Part shown: positions 20,640 through 33,418 of the stretch, piece after piece
How the letters are laid out: every line of letters begins with the position of its first letter
Numbering within the stretch: the stretch's first letter is position 1
Origin: Malaya genurostris
Taxonomy: Eukaryota; Arthropoda; Insecta; Diptera; Culicidae
DNA length: 64,000 bases
Direction: 5' to 3'
Assembly (NCBI RefSeq): GCF_030247185.1
Contig: NC_080571.1
Location: 347,417,879 to 347,481,878, forward strand
Notes under the pieces: generated by a model
The model's input: only the letters and a program-made list of their open reading frames with translations
Told to the model about the DNA's origin: nothing
Databases searched by the model: none
Position numbers and translations under genes: made by a program

Positions 20640-21160
20640 TAGATCTCGAAGATTCATGCATTTCAAAGCCAAAACAAGAAAACAAGTAACTTTGGAAATC
20701 CACGTAAAAATAAACCGCATAAAAAAGCCGCGTAAAAAAGACCCCAGAGTATGGGAATTTTCCGATGTCTGAGCTTGTTTCGAAATTCAATGTAGTGACT
20801 AGCATTATATAGACATTTCTTGAGAACCCTTATTCATATTGTAAGGTTTTTCAAGAAAAATGAATAAACCGAAAGTCGCCATCTTGGATTTTGGAATTAC
20901 CCCAAACATTGTTTTCTGGCACATATCCATCAAATTCGTTCCAAAAATATCCATATAGTAAGGTTTCAAGGAATATCAATAAACCGGAAGTTGCCATCTT
21001 GGATTTTGAAACGACCCCAAATATCATTTTTCTTGCACCTACTCTCCACATCCGTTCCGAAAATGGCCATATGATTTGCGGTTTTCACATTCATGTCACA
21101 AAACTTGTTTTTACGATGTAAATTCCCAGTAACAAACATTTTAAAAACCAAATCCCAAAT
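20640..21160. repeat. Tandem copies of the TTGATATTCC dispersed repeat
   Basis: Two adjacent reverse copies of about 118 bp (20835-20955 and 20955-21065) share AATAAACCG(A/G)AAGT(C/T)GCCATC with 16780-16815. No gene is present; the open frames on both strands derive from these repeats. Confidence 0.55.
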
Positions 21161-21199
21161 AACAGTTTTTTTTTTGTTTTTGTTCCAAAGGTGACGTTT

Positions 21200-22000
21200 A
21201 TGCGAAGGTTTTAGACTATATAACATAAAGAAAACCCATCTGAAAAGTGGAGAAAGTGGAGAAAATCTAGAGAACTGTTTTGTATGGATTTGGAAATTTT
21301 CCACTCAATGCATGATTGTTTGGCGCGTATCGAGTTGCGCAGTGCTTACCCACTAGAGAGCAAAATATGAATACTAGATTATTAATATTTGGCGCCAAAC
21401 GAGCTCATTTGTATTTTAATTTTACTAAGCCTACTTGATCCAGGTGTTTCTTTATTTCGTACTTCATGTTCAATTCAGTATGGGCGCCCAATGAACGGCA
21501 TACAGGGTTCCATTTTCCTGTATATACGTTGTGTTCAATGCCAATTCAAGTGATTAAAGAAACAACGTTATTTTATGATTCGTGTTTTTTTTAACTCCAG
21601 TAATGTGAATCTCTATCTTCACGATGGATGCAACTATTGCGCTGAAATTTCATTCAGTGACAACAGGATTGAGGTGTTCTAGTGGCAAAGTTAAATTGTC
21701 TCCGTTTACTCAAAAACCAAAACTATTCAGCTCTCAATCTTACGGAGCAATTTCACTTGAATTCAAAGGACGTATTTCTGTTTTTTAAGGCTCAAATTCA
21801 ACATTAAAAATGCTCGAAAATCAAAATTTGCATCACCAGTTGTGGCCAGTTGTAAGGTCATACTTCTTGAATTTCATTAGATTAACCCGAACACAACTGT
21901 ACTTACAAAAAGCACATTCAATTAAGAAATGTCGACATAACTTCCATCTAAAGAATATTTTTAAGCAGTACGAAGTTCGCCGGGACAGCTACAGTTACAG
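21200..22000 (+). mobile_element. Helitron-related remnant
   Basis: 21225-21420 is related to the 5' part of the Helitron at 18526 (shared GTTTTGTATGGA, TTTTCCACT and TTGGCGCG blocks in the same order). 21974-21997 reads GAAGTTCGCCGGGACAGCTA, a decayed version of the Helitron 3' end. It is probably an old truncated copy. Confidence 0.5.
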
Positions 22001-22117
22001 AAGAAAGGGGAACAAGAGCAGAAAGTACAGGAACCAATGAAAAAACTACAGGAACAGGAGCAGAAAGTACAACAATAAATACAGAAAGTACTTAAGCTAA
22101 TGCAGAAAAAAGGTTAA

Positions 22118-22330
22118 TGGCGAATGTTATTGCGGGAACAATTTTGACTGGCAAATTCAGAGGTAAAAAGTTCGTCAATTTCCCATCCGTATAATGTTTC
22201 TGTTACCATTAATAAAGCTCAAGGGCAAACATTTGGAGTTTATGTCGTGAATTTCGTGTACGTGAGTCGGCAAACCATCGGTTTTTTGTATCTTTACCCA
22301 AAATAAAGAAACAAAAAAATGTTGTTCATC
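22118..22330 (+). pseudogene. Helitron helicase C-terminal remnant
   Basis: Two overlapping frames read as the end of a Pif1-like Helitron helicase. The first is ANVIAGTILTGKFRGKK, the loop before motif V. After a frame change comes VTINKAQGQTFGVYVV followed by a degraded motif VI (YVSRQ). Helitron RepHel proteins end with this arrangement. The rest of the gene is absent. This relic shows that autonomous Helitrons once inserted here, next to non-autonomous ones. Confidence 0.6.
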
Positions 22331-22339
22331 ACAGAGCAG

Positions 22340-22970
22340 CCACTCCCAACCTGTGGTCCGCAAAAGAAAAGGTTTGGGAATAACTGTCTTTTTTTTTTTT
22401 CAAAAACCATGATTGAAAGTAGTTTTGATTTATTTTCACATAATCTAATATTATTGCGCTACGAGGTGTGCATGAATTCGCTAGTTGATGTATAAATTCG
22501 AGTTAATTGTTTAATACAATTTACCGGGATCCATTAGAAGCACCATTAGCTGTTCCAATTATTTTCCGCGAAATAAAAGTTCATCTACGGCCGGAGTGTA
22601 CATGGAAAACGGGAACGTGGAGAAGGTGTATGAAGCTCGAATGGCAACTGGAACTAGAACAGTGGATCCCAAACTTTGTTGGTCGATTGCCCATTTTGTT
22701 TTACTGCTCCTAGTGGCGTAATGATGGCATTATTATTATTATGAAATGAGTTTGCTTGACCATTAATTAATAAGACCTGAACTTTAACATAAATTGATAA
22801 CTTCTTTTAAGGAATTCATCCATTTTTCATCTTTACGTATGAATACGTGATATGATATTTATTAAATTTATTCATTTCACAATTAATTAATCTTAATGAA
22901 TATATTGCCATAAAATTGTAGACTGCAATACTTCCTGCTCAAACTTGTGATCAAATAGAGACCTTATTGT
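22340..22970. other. AT-rich non-coding sequence
   Basis: No gene or recognisable element. A 68-codon frame at 22507 has no recognisable domain. Confidence 0.35.
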
Positions 22971-22974
22971 CGGT

Positions 22975-23430
22975 GAGTCGATATCGCCATTGATAGTTTG
23001 CGGAATTTCCCTGTGTCGTTCCAGTGAGTCGAATCAAATCTAGCTGTCGTGTCGCCATTGAAATTATAGATTAACAATGTAGATTGAAGTTAAATTGGAC
23101 AACTAACAAAACACCAAGATCATTCACATGAACAACTTTCTGGAGCGTTTGTCCATCAATTTCACAGTCGTATCGAATTGAATTCAGTATTCAATCAGCC
23201 AGTTTCTACGACACCATGCTACGAGTTTATCAAGATGATTTTGAAACAACAAGGTACAAGTTCAAATCATCGGAAAATAGTAATATGCTGCCAACACCGA
23301 ACAATGAAATAATATCATTGAAGAACAGCCCGAACAAAGTGACACCTATGGTGCTGCCATGTGGAACTCCTAATAAATTTAAAAACCACTATCATTCCAC
23401 TGTATATCTAGAACCGGATGTCTAATCCGT
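22975..23430 (-). pseudogene. Fossil LINE reverse transcriptase (Jockey/CR1-like)
   Basis: Reading the minus strand reveals decayed RT motifs in successive frames: GVPHGSTIGVTLFGLFFNDI (motif 4), then SILLFSDDLNLYLVV (catalytic DD block), then IDGQTLQKVVHVNDLGVLL (the region after the palm), and IISMATRQLDLIRLT. The order and spacing match Jockey-type RTs such as the copy at 49072-50323. Several stops and frameshifts make it non-functional. No long open frame survives, so it is easily missed. Confidence 0.7.
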
Positions 23431-23439
23431 GTGACATTC

Positions 23440-25385
23440 GATAGCAATCTATGGAACCTTAAATCATTTTGTTTATCCGAAAAATGTCACTATTAACATT
23501 TTTCCGATATCGAAAACCTGTACCGAAAGATACATGAAACCTTTGTGGGCTACGGTTTCAAAAATTGGTTTTCAATTTGATTACATAGCATTTTTAAGTA
23601 AAAAACACGGAGCTTTATAATTATATGCCAATTCATTTAGCCATTTTGTACATAGAGTAATTTTCAAGCATGAAATAGAGCAAAATGAAGCGAAAAAAAA
23701 CAGATTTCGTCCCATCTCTACAAAAGAAAAAAATCAATATCCAATCGATTTCATCTATTTTTCAAAATATTGGATAAGAAAACAATGGATACAATAGTGT
23801 CACACCAAAATCTCACTAATTATTGTCCAACAGAGAAATGGTTTGATTTGTGTTTGCGTGCGGAATACCTATCTACTCTCCAATTTTCTTTCCTTTGGCA
23901 TAAACGTCGCATAGAAAATATTGAATACTTCAACTTTACCGAGTCATAACTTTGTTGTTAGTCAACCGATCTGTAAATTTTTTTCACCATTGGAAAGATA
24001 CTACTTCCAGAAATAAAATGCACTGAAAAAACGAAAAATAGGGTTGTCTACCCAAAGCTATAATGAAAACTGTTGATAGATGACCTAAGAAAAGATGAGA
24101 CTTTTTACAATGATCGTAAATATCTCGAAATTCAAAGCGATGACCTATACATTTTTACACATCATTCGATTGCTAGTGATACCAGCTACAATTTTTGCTC
24201 AACTACCATTCCTGCACAATCAAAAGAAAACATTAAACAATCGATGAATTTATAAATATATATGAATTTTTAATTTTTTTCACATGTTTGTATATAACTC
24301 AAAAATTAAAGCGATGACATGTACATTTTTTTGATTCAAAATATTGGAATCATTCCCAGAAACAATGTATTGATGATCAAAATTATATATCCGTTCAAAG
24401 AATCTCAAGAAATTTGATACAAATACAGAGAATTTCTATTATTGGGAAAATTTTGCCAAAAAAAAACAAATCAAAAAATTTTGAAATTTTATGACATATA
24501 TTTTTTTATTATTTTAGTTGGAAATTTATTATAAACAAAATTTACAAAAAAAACTGAAACTTGGATTTCACTGAAAATCTTAAAAATTTTGGTAAATATA
24601 CCTAAATTTTAAAAATAATTATGTTTTTGTATTGGACAATTTTTATGCACAATTCAAACGGAATTGATAACTACTCAAATTAGGTTTTTTAGTTTTAGGT
24701 TTTCCGTAAAATCTCAAAAAATCGGTAGAAGATTATATGAATTTTATATACTAACCCATGGCAAAGAAACCAACTATAATTTAAATAAAAATTATTGCTT
24801 GATTTTTGTTTTACAAACAATTAGGAACAAAAACATATATCTTAAATTTTCCGCTATCCTAAACAACATCAATTATAATCGATAGAATATTAAAATTTTA
24901 ATATCACAAACTTAGAATTATTTCGGAATGTATAAAATTCGATAATTATTTGAATTTTCTATTAGTAAACAATTCAGAAAAAGAGAATTCTGAATTTAGA
25001 ACAAAAAATCACACGAAATTAACTAAAACTTGATTTTATCCGCCTAGTTGTGTAATGATGCCTTTCGCATATCTCTTTTATTCTCGTAAAAAAATGTATT
25101 CTTCAAACAGTTTTGTTTGATTTTTGAAAAACATGAAAGTTAGTGCATGAACTAGTGTAACCTACAAAATGAAACAGTTCTCAAATCGGTTAGGCGATCT
25201 TTCTCAGTGAAGTGAGTTCCACTATTTCAGGTACTTATGAAACTGGAATCGCCCCGAATATTGGCTTTGCAGCAGCCTTTGCGATTGGCACCTACCAACC
25301 AATCTATTCGCAGCTTACAGTTGTCTTCGTCTCGAAAAACAACCTCTTCGTTTGAATGCTTTTTACTGAATGAAACCCTGCACCT
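23440..25385. other. AT-rich sequence without recognised genes
   Basis: Nearly 2 kb of very AT-rich sequence with only short chance frames. 25035-25075 contains CCGCCTAGTTGTGTAATGAT, which begins a dispersed repeat also seen at 62525 and 62945. Nothing else can be supported. Confidence 0.4.
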
Positions 25386-25387
25386 AT

Positions 25388-25712
25388 GTTATCAGAACTA
25401 ATTGGCTCAAGTGGCATGTTCCCCTAGTTATTTGGAGATTCGTGCCTTGCGTAGCTTCTCATCAACTTCCTGATGGGAAGGGAAGGATAAAACGAACATG
25501 GAAGGGAATTGGGTGAGGTGAGAAAACAGCACAAAACACAAAGAAATCAATCGTCCTGCATCCCCGAAAGGACGCTGAACGATCTGCAGGTGCCAAAATG
25601 CACGGTTGATAAAACCTCCAACCACCGAGAGGCCTTAGAGATTTTACAAAAGCGACACCATTCTGCATTCCCCGAAGAATGCAGAACGATTTCTTCCCGA
25701 ATATGCACTTGA
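25388..25712 (-). mobile_element. Solo LOA-type LINE 3' UTR fragment
   Basis: The segment closely parallels 54645-55020, the 3' UTR of the LOA-like LINE. Shared phrases are ATTGGCTCAA.TGGCA, TATTTGGAGATT.GTGCCTTGC, CTGAACGATCTGC and AGCGACACCATTCTGCA. In element orientation it is the 3' terminal part only. It is a 5'-truncated insertion that retains no coding sequence. Confidence 0.65.
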
Positions 25713-27141
25713 ATTAATTTGACACTTTAGAAGACAAAAATACCTTATTTCCATATATAGCTATTAAATTACTTACATGATACGAATATTTTTCAATGAA
25801 AAAACCCAATGTACGAACATAATTTTAAAAAAAATTAAAAAATATCTCCTCCGCCTTTTTTTATTAACATGCCCGAAAATATTTTCTGTCAAATACAAGA
25901 AACGGTTTTTTTCGTTTGCCTCAATGTTAGATATAGCAGTTTAAAAATAACCTGTTTTTGAACTACTATTGCTCATAACTTCGGTTCAGAAAACGCTACC
26001 TGAATGCGCCAGTCATTAAAAAATTGGTTTTAACAAACTCTAAAAGATGTTAAAAGATACCTGAGGCTTGGTGCTTCGCGTAACTTCTTTAGACTTGGTA
26101 TTAGGAATGTTAATAAGAGTTTTTAATAGGAATAATTATATAACATTTATATAATTGTTATTCGTTCCGATTATAGAGGTTTCAACCTTAAGGTAATTCA
26201 CCTTTCCGGGTAAGTAAACCTTTATGACCCTATAAATGCCATGTAAATATAAAGTGGAAATGGACACTTATATGACTAATAAAAGATTATAGCGTTATGC
26301 GAATTTAAAAAAAAATTTGAACGACACATATTTTTCTTTCCATTACACATGTGAAGTATTTTTGGGATCGAACATTTAACTTTGTATATATTTTTTAGTA
26401 TATGCTCATTTTCTGGAGTGGATTCTTGGGTCACGGTAACATGTATTTGTAGTCCGGTAGCATATACACTCTTCTCGGTAAATAAATCTGTACATATTCT
26501 GCTATCTGCGCTATGTAAGTGAATGCCGGTAATACAATTTACTTATGTTTTACCGACAACTATTATATTTGTAAACAAACTAAGTTTAGACTAGCTTTAA
26601 ATTGAAGAATTTTTCTACTTTTTTCAACCCTAATGCATTGATTTAATGTAGCAACTCAATTTCTACGCACTGTTATCGATAATGTTTGATTGAAATAAAA
26701 TATAGCATTAGGGTCTGAGGACAGAGGGCCACGTGTTGAGTTTTAAATCGACCACGTGGCTAGCTCAATTCCCTTTGCGCATCGTATTTCTCTTGTACTC
26801 TCTCGTATATGAGCAAACTGTACCGGGTTGCCAGCATACATTTTATTATTTTGATGAGAAGTTTTATCACATAAATCTATCATATGGGTTGGACATTACA
26901 TGAATTCCAATGAACAATGAAAAAATATTCAACTTTCACAAAGATTGAATGTCTGTGTGTTTGGTAGCCTTGTCGAGTCAATTTTATTTCTCTCTCCTTT
27001 TTCAGAATGCTATCAGGAAACCAAAGCGAAAAAAAATGTTGGATGCATTGAAACTGACTTTGTTTCACAGAAAAATACAAGACTTTTTTTTATTGCGATA
27101 ACATATATGTTTTTATGTACTAATCGCATCTAAACTAAATT
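25713..27141. other. Intergenic AT-rich sequence with SINE-tail relic
   Basis: 26155-26245 resembles the tail of the SINE at 50252-50405 (ATTATAGAGG.TT.AACCTTA followed by TTCACCTTTCCGG and GACCCTATA) and is probably an old truncated copy. A short inverted CCACGTG pair lies at 26730-26760. No gene is recognised. Confidence 0.45.
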
Positions 27142-27594
27142 ATCTAGACTTTCATTCGTAACCGAATGTTCGAAGTGAGCACACGCGTTTTTTTAACAAT
27201 CGACATCGGTAAGACGAAGGTGCCTATCACAGCAGAGGCTGTAGTATAGGCATTAAATAAAAGTGATAAAAGGTAGCATCCCCGCAAGTGAGTTCTGTCT
27301 GTGCACCGGTTTTGTATCGGTATCGACAGTAGACGCTATTGTGCTATCCTCGGGCAGCAGTTATTTCTATTGTTTGCTACCCGCATCGCAGCAGCCAAAT
27401 CCTGAGTCAAGGTCACGCTGAAGCACAACGAAGGAGTGAAGGAGCAACTCACCTAACAGCTTACCGTGACATACTGTTAAGTATTTTCTCAAACTTTTTC
27501 TTTCAACTTTTACTATTCATATATTTTCTTTTCATTTTATTTCTTTCTTTCTCATTTCAAGTGCGGGAGACTTCTTTACTCCCGCACTTTAAAT

Positions 27595-29019
27595 ATGAAT
27601 ATTGATGACAGTGGGGGTGTCTCGGAGGAGGGCGAAGCTGAACGAATGAACGAAGAACATTTAGAGGCTGAGTTTGCTTCCGAGATGCCATCTACCCCTC
27701 CTATACCATCTCCCTCTCCGATGCCATCTCCCTCTCCGATGCCTCCATCTCCCTCTAAGATATTGCCTTCTCGCCAAAAAGTTTACCAAGACGATGGCTC
27801 GGGGGGTCCGTGGGTGGTATACTTCCGGCCCAAATTAAAGTCTCTCAGAGTTTTAAATATTGCTCGGGACCTGGAAAAACATTACTCGGCAATAAAAACA
27901 GTAGATAAGGTTTCGCCAAACAAGTTACGCGTTGTTGTGTCCGACCTGAAGCAAGCAAACGAGATTGCTACCAGCGAGTTGTTCACGAAGGAGTACCGCG
28001 TGTACGTCCCGTCTCATGTGGTGGAGATCGACGGTGTGGTCCGTGACGAAAGTCTGATAATCGAAGATCTGATGAAGGACGGGGTAGGCCGTTTCAAAAA
28101 CCCCGACCTTCAACCAGTGAAAATTTTGGAGTGCAAGCAATTGCACTCCAAATCGATAGATGGTAAATTTTACCAATCGGACTCATTTCGCGTGACTTTT
28201 GCCGGATCTGCACTTCCAAATTATTTGGTAGTGAGTGGAGTTCGTCTACCTGTTCGGCTGTATGTACCGCGGGTAATGCATTGTACAAGCTGCAAACAGC
28301 TAGGTCATACGGCAACCTATTGTTGCAACAAACTGCGATGCGGCAAATGCGGAGAGGCCCATGAGGACGATCTCTGCAGAAGAGCAGTGGAAAAGTGTTG
28401 CTACTGCGGGGAGAATCCTCATGATCTTTCGGTGTGCCCTACGTACATACAGCGTGCGGAGAAATTGAAGCGATCCGTGAAAGAACGTTCCAAACGTTCT
28501 TATGCGGAAATCTTAAAAAGAACCACTCCATCGACCCCTGAGAACCCGTTTGCAATCTTGCCAGTTGAAGAGGATACCTCTGACGACCCAGGCGAAGGAC
28601 CTTCCTACACACAGGTTGAAGGAAGCAGGAAAAGACAAAATCTGGCTTCTCCCAAGCTTCCTCGTAAAGGCCTCAGACTGTCCTCTTCGTCACAAAAGAA
28701 CCAAACGGAAACAAAAAGTGCTGACTCAAAACCGAAGCAAACACCTCCTGGGTTCAAAAAACTTAGGGATGATAAGGAGTACCCAGCACTTCCTGGGGCA
28801 TCAAAAAACCCGAATGACCCCAAAGCACAACCAGAAAATCCAACAAACGCTGGATTATTGAAATTTTCTGATATCGTGGACTGGATATTAACAGCCTTCA
28901 ATATTACTGATCCTCTGAAAAGCTTCCTAACTGCTCTACTGCCAACAGTAAGGACATTTTTAAAACAGTTGACTGAACAATGGCCCCTCCTTGCAGCGAT
29001 CGTATCTTTTGATGGATAA
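27595..29019 (+). CDS. LINE ORF1 protein (Gag-like, three zinc knuckles)
   Basis: This open frame of 474 residues encodes the nucleic-acid-binding ORF1 protein of an I-like LINE, thought to package element RNA. It begins with an acidic, then Pro/Ser-rich region (repeated PSPSPMP). A probable RNA-recognition-like region spans roughly residues 60-215. Three zinc knuckles lie near residues 230-280: CTSCKQLGHTATYC, CGKCGEAHEDDLC and CCYCGENPHDLSVC. A basic, Ser/Pro-rich C-terminus with a hydrophobic last 60 residues follows. No internal stop or frameshift is seen, so it could still be translated. Its stop overlaps the ORF2 start. The start at 27595 is the first ATG in frame after the 5' UTR. Confidence 0.88.
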   Translation: MNIDDSGGVSEEGEAERMNEEHLEAEFASEMPSTPPIPSPSPMPSPSPMPPSPSKILPSRQKVYQDDGSGGPWVVYFRPKLKSLRVLNIARDLEKHYSAIKTVDKVSPNKLRVVVSDLKQANEIATSELFTKEYRVYVPSHVVEIDGVVRDESLIIEDLMKDGVGRFKNPDLQPVKILECKQLHSKSIDGKFYQSDSFRVTFAGSALPNYLVVSGVRLPVRLYVPRVMHCTSCKQLGHTATYCCNKLRCGKCGEAHEDDLCRRAVEKCCYCGENPHDLSVCPTYIQRAEKLKRSVKERSKRSYAEILKRTTPSTPENPFAILPVEEDTSDDPGEGPSYTQVEGSRKRQNLASPKLPRKGLRLSSSSQKNQTETKSADSKPKQTPPGFKKLRDDKEYPALPGASKNPNDPKAQPENPTNAGLLKFSDIVDWILTAFNITDPLKSFLTALLPTVRTFLKQLTEQWPLLAAIVSFDG

Positions 29020-32000
29020 TTTACCACTGAGAATCGAAGATATGATCATTGTGCTTCAGTGGAATTGCAGAAGTATCATCCCAAAACTTGATTCTTTCAA
29101 ACACTTAATACATACTCATAATTGCGATGTATTCTCCTTGAGTGAAACTTGGCTTACTTCTAACATCAACCTCGACTTCCATAATTTTAACATAATCCGC
29201 CTGGACCGAGAAGACTCTTATGGAGGGGTACTTTTAGGGATTAAAAAGTGCTATTCATTTTATCGTATTAACCTCCCCTCGACACCGGGAATTGAAGTTT
29301 TTTTTTTTTTCCATAATTACGTTTATTTCATAGGCAATATACATAAGTTTTTCTTCGCCGTGGCATCCACAATACATAGTAGTTTAAACCTAATACATTT
29401 CGAATATCATATTAGTATGTTGGTACTCATTAGTTAATCTAAACACTGTTTTTATCAAGCGAGTTGCTATTTTAATTACATTAAATAAAATACATTTATT
29501 TTGTACATGATCTTATAACTATTTCAGGATTGTTTGTATCAGTTCACCACTTATATTCAATATCCTATAGTTGGCTATTGGTTGAACTCATGGAAGAGAA
29601 AACAGTTTAACATAAAATAAAATTTAAATTGGAACTCCAATGGATTTAATGAAATGATAAAGAAGTTTCATGTATGGAAGGTCACGACAAGCAAGAATGT
29701 CGCGAACTGGGACATTGGATAGTCTACCTTGGGTACGCAAGGAATTTATTAGTTGAGATCTGACATCACGAAACTCCACGCATGTCCAAACAACATGGTC
29801 AATATCGCGGTAACCTTCGCCGCAAGCACAATGATTAGTCTCGGAAAGTCCAATTCGAAGGAGATGTGCATCTAACGTGTAGTGATTGGACATGAGTCTG
29901 GACATCACACGAATGAAATCTCTACTCACATCCAGTCCCCTGAACCATGCCTTTGTCGATATTTTAGGAATAATTGAGTGCATCCACCGACCCAGATCAT
30001 CTTTATCCCAAGAAGCTTGCCAAGGGAATTGAAGTTGTTGCTTGCCAAATTAATATTAAAGGCAAAGATCTATGTATAGCTTCTATCTACATTCCTCCCA
30101 GAGTCTCGATAGGGCATCGTCGGCTTGCAGACATCATAGAACTTCTTCCTTCACCGCGGCTGGTTTTAGGGGACTTTAACTCGCATGGTACAGGATGGGG
30201 CTGCTTATATGATGATAATCGTTCTTCGTTAATCCAAGATCTGTGTGACAACTTCAATTTGACAATTCTAAACACGGGAGAAATGACACGGAACCCTAGA
30301 CCGCCAGCACAACCAAGTGCGCTGGATTTATCCCTTTGCTCGACTTCGCTACAGTTAGATTGCAAGTGGAAGGTAATCTGTGATCCTCACGGTAGCGATC
30401 ACTTGCCGATCATAGTTTCTATCACCAACCGTGGAAGACCATCGGAAACAATCAATGTTTCGTACGATTTCACACGAAACATTGATTGGAAACGTTACGC
30501 GAGCTCGATATCTGAGAAACTAGAAACATCACAGGAGCTTCCTCCGGAGGAAGAGTATACATTTTTGGCTGGCTTGATTCTTGACACCGCAATTCAAGCT
30601 CAGACGAAACGAGTACCTAGCGCGCAAACTAGTATGCGTTCTCCCAACCCATGGTGGGACAAAGAGTGCTCAGAGCTGAAAACGAAAAAAGCTTCAGCCT
30701 TCATCTCGTTTAGAAGGAACGGAACTCCAGATAATTATCGGAAATACGCGGCGTTAGAATTTCAAATGAAAAGTCTGATTAAAGCTAAGAAACGCGGTTA
30801 CTGGCGAAGGTTTGTTGACGGATTAACGAGAGAAACAGCAATGAGCACTCTTTGGAATACGGCCCGTCGCATGCGCAATCGAAATCACGCGAACGAAAGC
30901 GAGGAATATTCTAACCGCTGGATATTTGATTTCGCTAAGAAAGTATGTCCTGATTCTGTTCCGGAACAGAAGATATCCCGCGTCGCGACATTGAATACAA
31001 ACGAAACACCGTTTTCGATGGTAGAGTTTTCACTTGCGCTCTTGTCGTGTAACAATAGAGCCCCGGGGTTAGACAGAATTAAATTCAACTTGTTGAAAAA
31101 TCTGCCCGACTCTGCCAAAAGGCGCTTGTTGAATTTATTCAACAAGTTCCTCGAGGGTAATATTGTCCCACACGAATGGAGAGAAGTGAGAGTTATTACC
31201 TGGAAAACCAGCCTCCGATCACAATTCGTATCGGCCGATTGCTATGCTTTCCTGTATTCGGAAATTGTTGGAGAAAATGATTCTCTTCCGTCTAGACAAT
31301 TGGGTCGAAACAAATGGATTGCTGACAGGTACACAATTTGGGTTCCGCAGGGGCAAAGGAACGAACGATTGTCTAGCGTTGCTCTCAACAGAAATTCAAA
31401 TGGCATTTGCTCGTAAAGAACAAATGGCATCAGTTTTCCTCGACATCAAGGGGGCATTCGATTCAGTTTCCATTAACGTTCTATCTGAGAAGTTGCATCA
31501 GCATGGTCTTTCACCAGTTTTGAACAACTTTTTATATAATCTATTGTCCGAGAAACACATGCATTTTGAGCATGGTGATTTGACGACAAAGCGATTCAGT
31601 TACATGGGTCTTCCTCAGGGCTCATGCTTAAGCCCCCTTTTATACAACTTTTACGTAAATAACATTGATGAATGTATCAACACATCTTGCACGCTAAGAC
31701 AACTTGCCGACGACAGTGTTGTGTCTATTATAGGACCCAAAGCTGCCGATCTCCAAGGACCATTGCAAGATACCCTCGACAACTTGTCGACATGGGCTTT
31801 TCAAATGGGTATCGAGTTCTCTACGGAGAAAACTGAGCTGGTTGTATTTTCAAGGAAGCGAGAACCTGCGCAATTACAGCTTCAACTAGGGGGTGAAACC
31901 ATAGCTCAGGTTTTCACATTTAAATATCTCGGGGTCTGGTTCGATTCCAAAAGTACCTGGGGATGTCACATTAGGTATTTGAAACGAAAATGCCTACAGA

Positions 32001-33418
32001 GAATCAATTTCCTTCGTACAATAACCGGAACTTGGTGGGGCTCTCACCCAGGAGACCTGATCAGGTTGTACAAAACGACGATATTGTCAGTAATGGAATA
32101 TGGATGTTTCTGTTTCCGCTCCGCTACGAATATTCATTTCATTAAACTGGAAAGAATTCAGTATCGTTGTTTACGTATTGCCTTGGGTTGCATGCAATCA
32201 ACCCATACGATGAGTCTTGAAGTGCTGGCGGGCGTCTTACCGTTGAAAAACAGGTTCTGGGATCTCTCATATCGACTGCTAATCCGATGCGACATTTTGA
32301 ATCCGATGGTGATAGAAAACTTTGAAAAGCTCGTCGAGCTTAATTCACAAACCCGTTTTATGTCCTTGTATTTTGACTACATGGCTCAGAATATAAATCC
32401 TTCTTCGTTTGTTCCCAATCGTGTTCATTTTGTGGATACTTCTAATTCTACTGTGTTTTTCGACACATTCATGAAAGAAGAAATTCGTGGAATCCCGGAT
32501 CCTGTACGCCCTCAAGAGATCCCAAAAATTTTTAATAATAAATTTAAAGAAGTCGACTGTAATAAAATGTTTTACACTGACGGATCATATCTAGACGGGT
32601 CCACTGGCTTCGGTATATTCAATGTAAATTTCACCGCTTCCTATAAACTCAGTGATCCGGCTTCAGTTTACGTCGCAGAACTAGCTGCAATTCAGTATAC
32701 CCTTGAGATCATTGACACTCTGCCCACAGATCACTACTTCATTGTATCGGACAGTCTCAGTTCCATTGAGGCTCTCCGTTCAGTGAAGCCTGGAAAGCAC
32801 TCACCGTACTTCCTGGGGAAAATACGGGAACAATTGAGTGCTTTATCTGCAAAATCATACCAGATTACCTTGGTTTGGGTCCCCTCACATTGTTCCATAC
32901 GGGGCAATGAGAGGGCGGACTCGTTAGCCAAGGTGGGCGCACTAGAAGGTGATATCTATGAAAGACCAATCTGCTTCAATGAATTTTTCAGTTGCTGTCG
33001 TCAGAAAACTCTAGCTAGCTGGCAGAATACATGGAATAGTGGAACTCTGGGACGATGGTTACACTCAATAATCCCACAGGTATCGACGAAAGCTTGGTTC
33101 CGGGGGTTAGACGTGAGCCGAGACTTTATTCGTGTAATGTCAAGGCTCATGTCTAATCATTATATGTTCAGCGCGCATCTCCGTCGTGTGGGGCTCGCTG
33201 AGAGTGGTGTCTGCGTTTGCGGTGAGGGTTATCATGACATCGAACATGTTGTTTGGACATGTGTCGAGTATTGTGATGCCAGGTCCCAACTCATAGGTTC
33301 CCTTCGGGCCCGAGGTATACCACCCTTCGTACCAGTCCGCGACGTCTTGGCAACTCGAAATCTTCCTTATATGACTCTCATCTATAACTTCTTGAAAACT
33401 ATCAATGCTCAAATTTAG
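29012..33418 (+). pseudogene. LINE ORF2 (APE, RT, RNase H), disrupted
   Basis: ORF2 would make the endonuclease/reverse transcriptase. The APE endonuclease begins MIIVLQWNCRS with SETWL, is cut at 29299 by the nested insert, and resumes in KGKDLCIASIYIP, LGDFNSHG and GSDHLP. A second lesion near 31205 is an 11-bp deletion, judged against the sister copy at 47196, which shifts the frame before RT. RT then reads VFLDIKGAFDSV, MGLPQGSCLSPLLYN and QLADDSVVS (catalytic DD intact). RNase H has all four acidic positions: YTDGSY, AELAA, SDSLSS and ERADSLA. A C-terminal zinc motif CVCGEGYHDIEHVVWTC follows. The segment 31244-33418 is one open frame. Confidence 0.9.
29300..30023 (-). mobile_element. 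Antisense 5'-truncated LINE inserted in ORF2
   Basis: The insert is flanked by a perfect 13-bp duplication GGGAATTGAAGTT (29287-29299 and 30024-30036). Its poly(A) appears as poly(T) at the left, so it lies antisense to the host LINE. It carries the end of the related ORF2 (WFRGLDVSRDFIRVMSRL to FIKSIGVPI, 29983-29630) and a 3' UTR. It is much closer to the LINE at 51520-52230 than to its host. Its 5' end is a simple truncation within the linker after RNase H. Confidence 0.92.
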
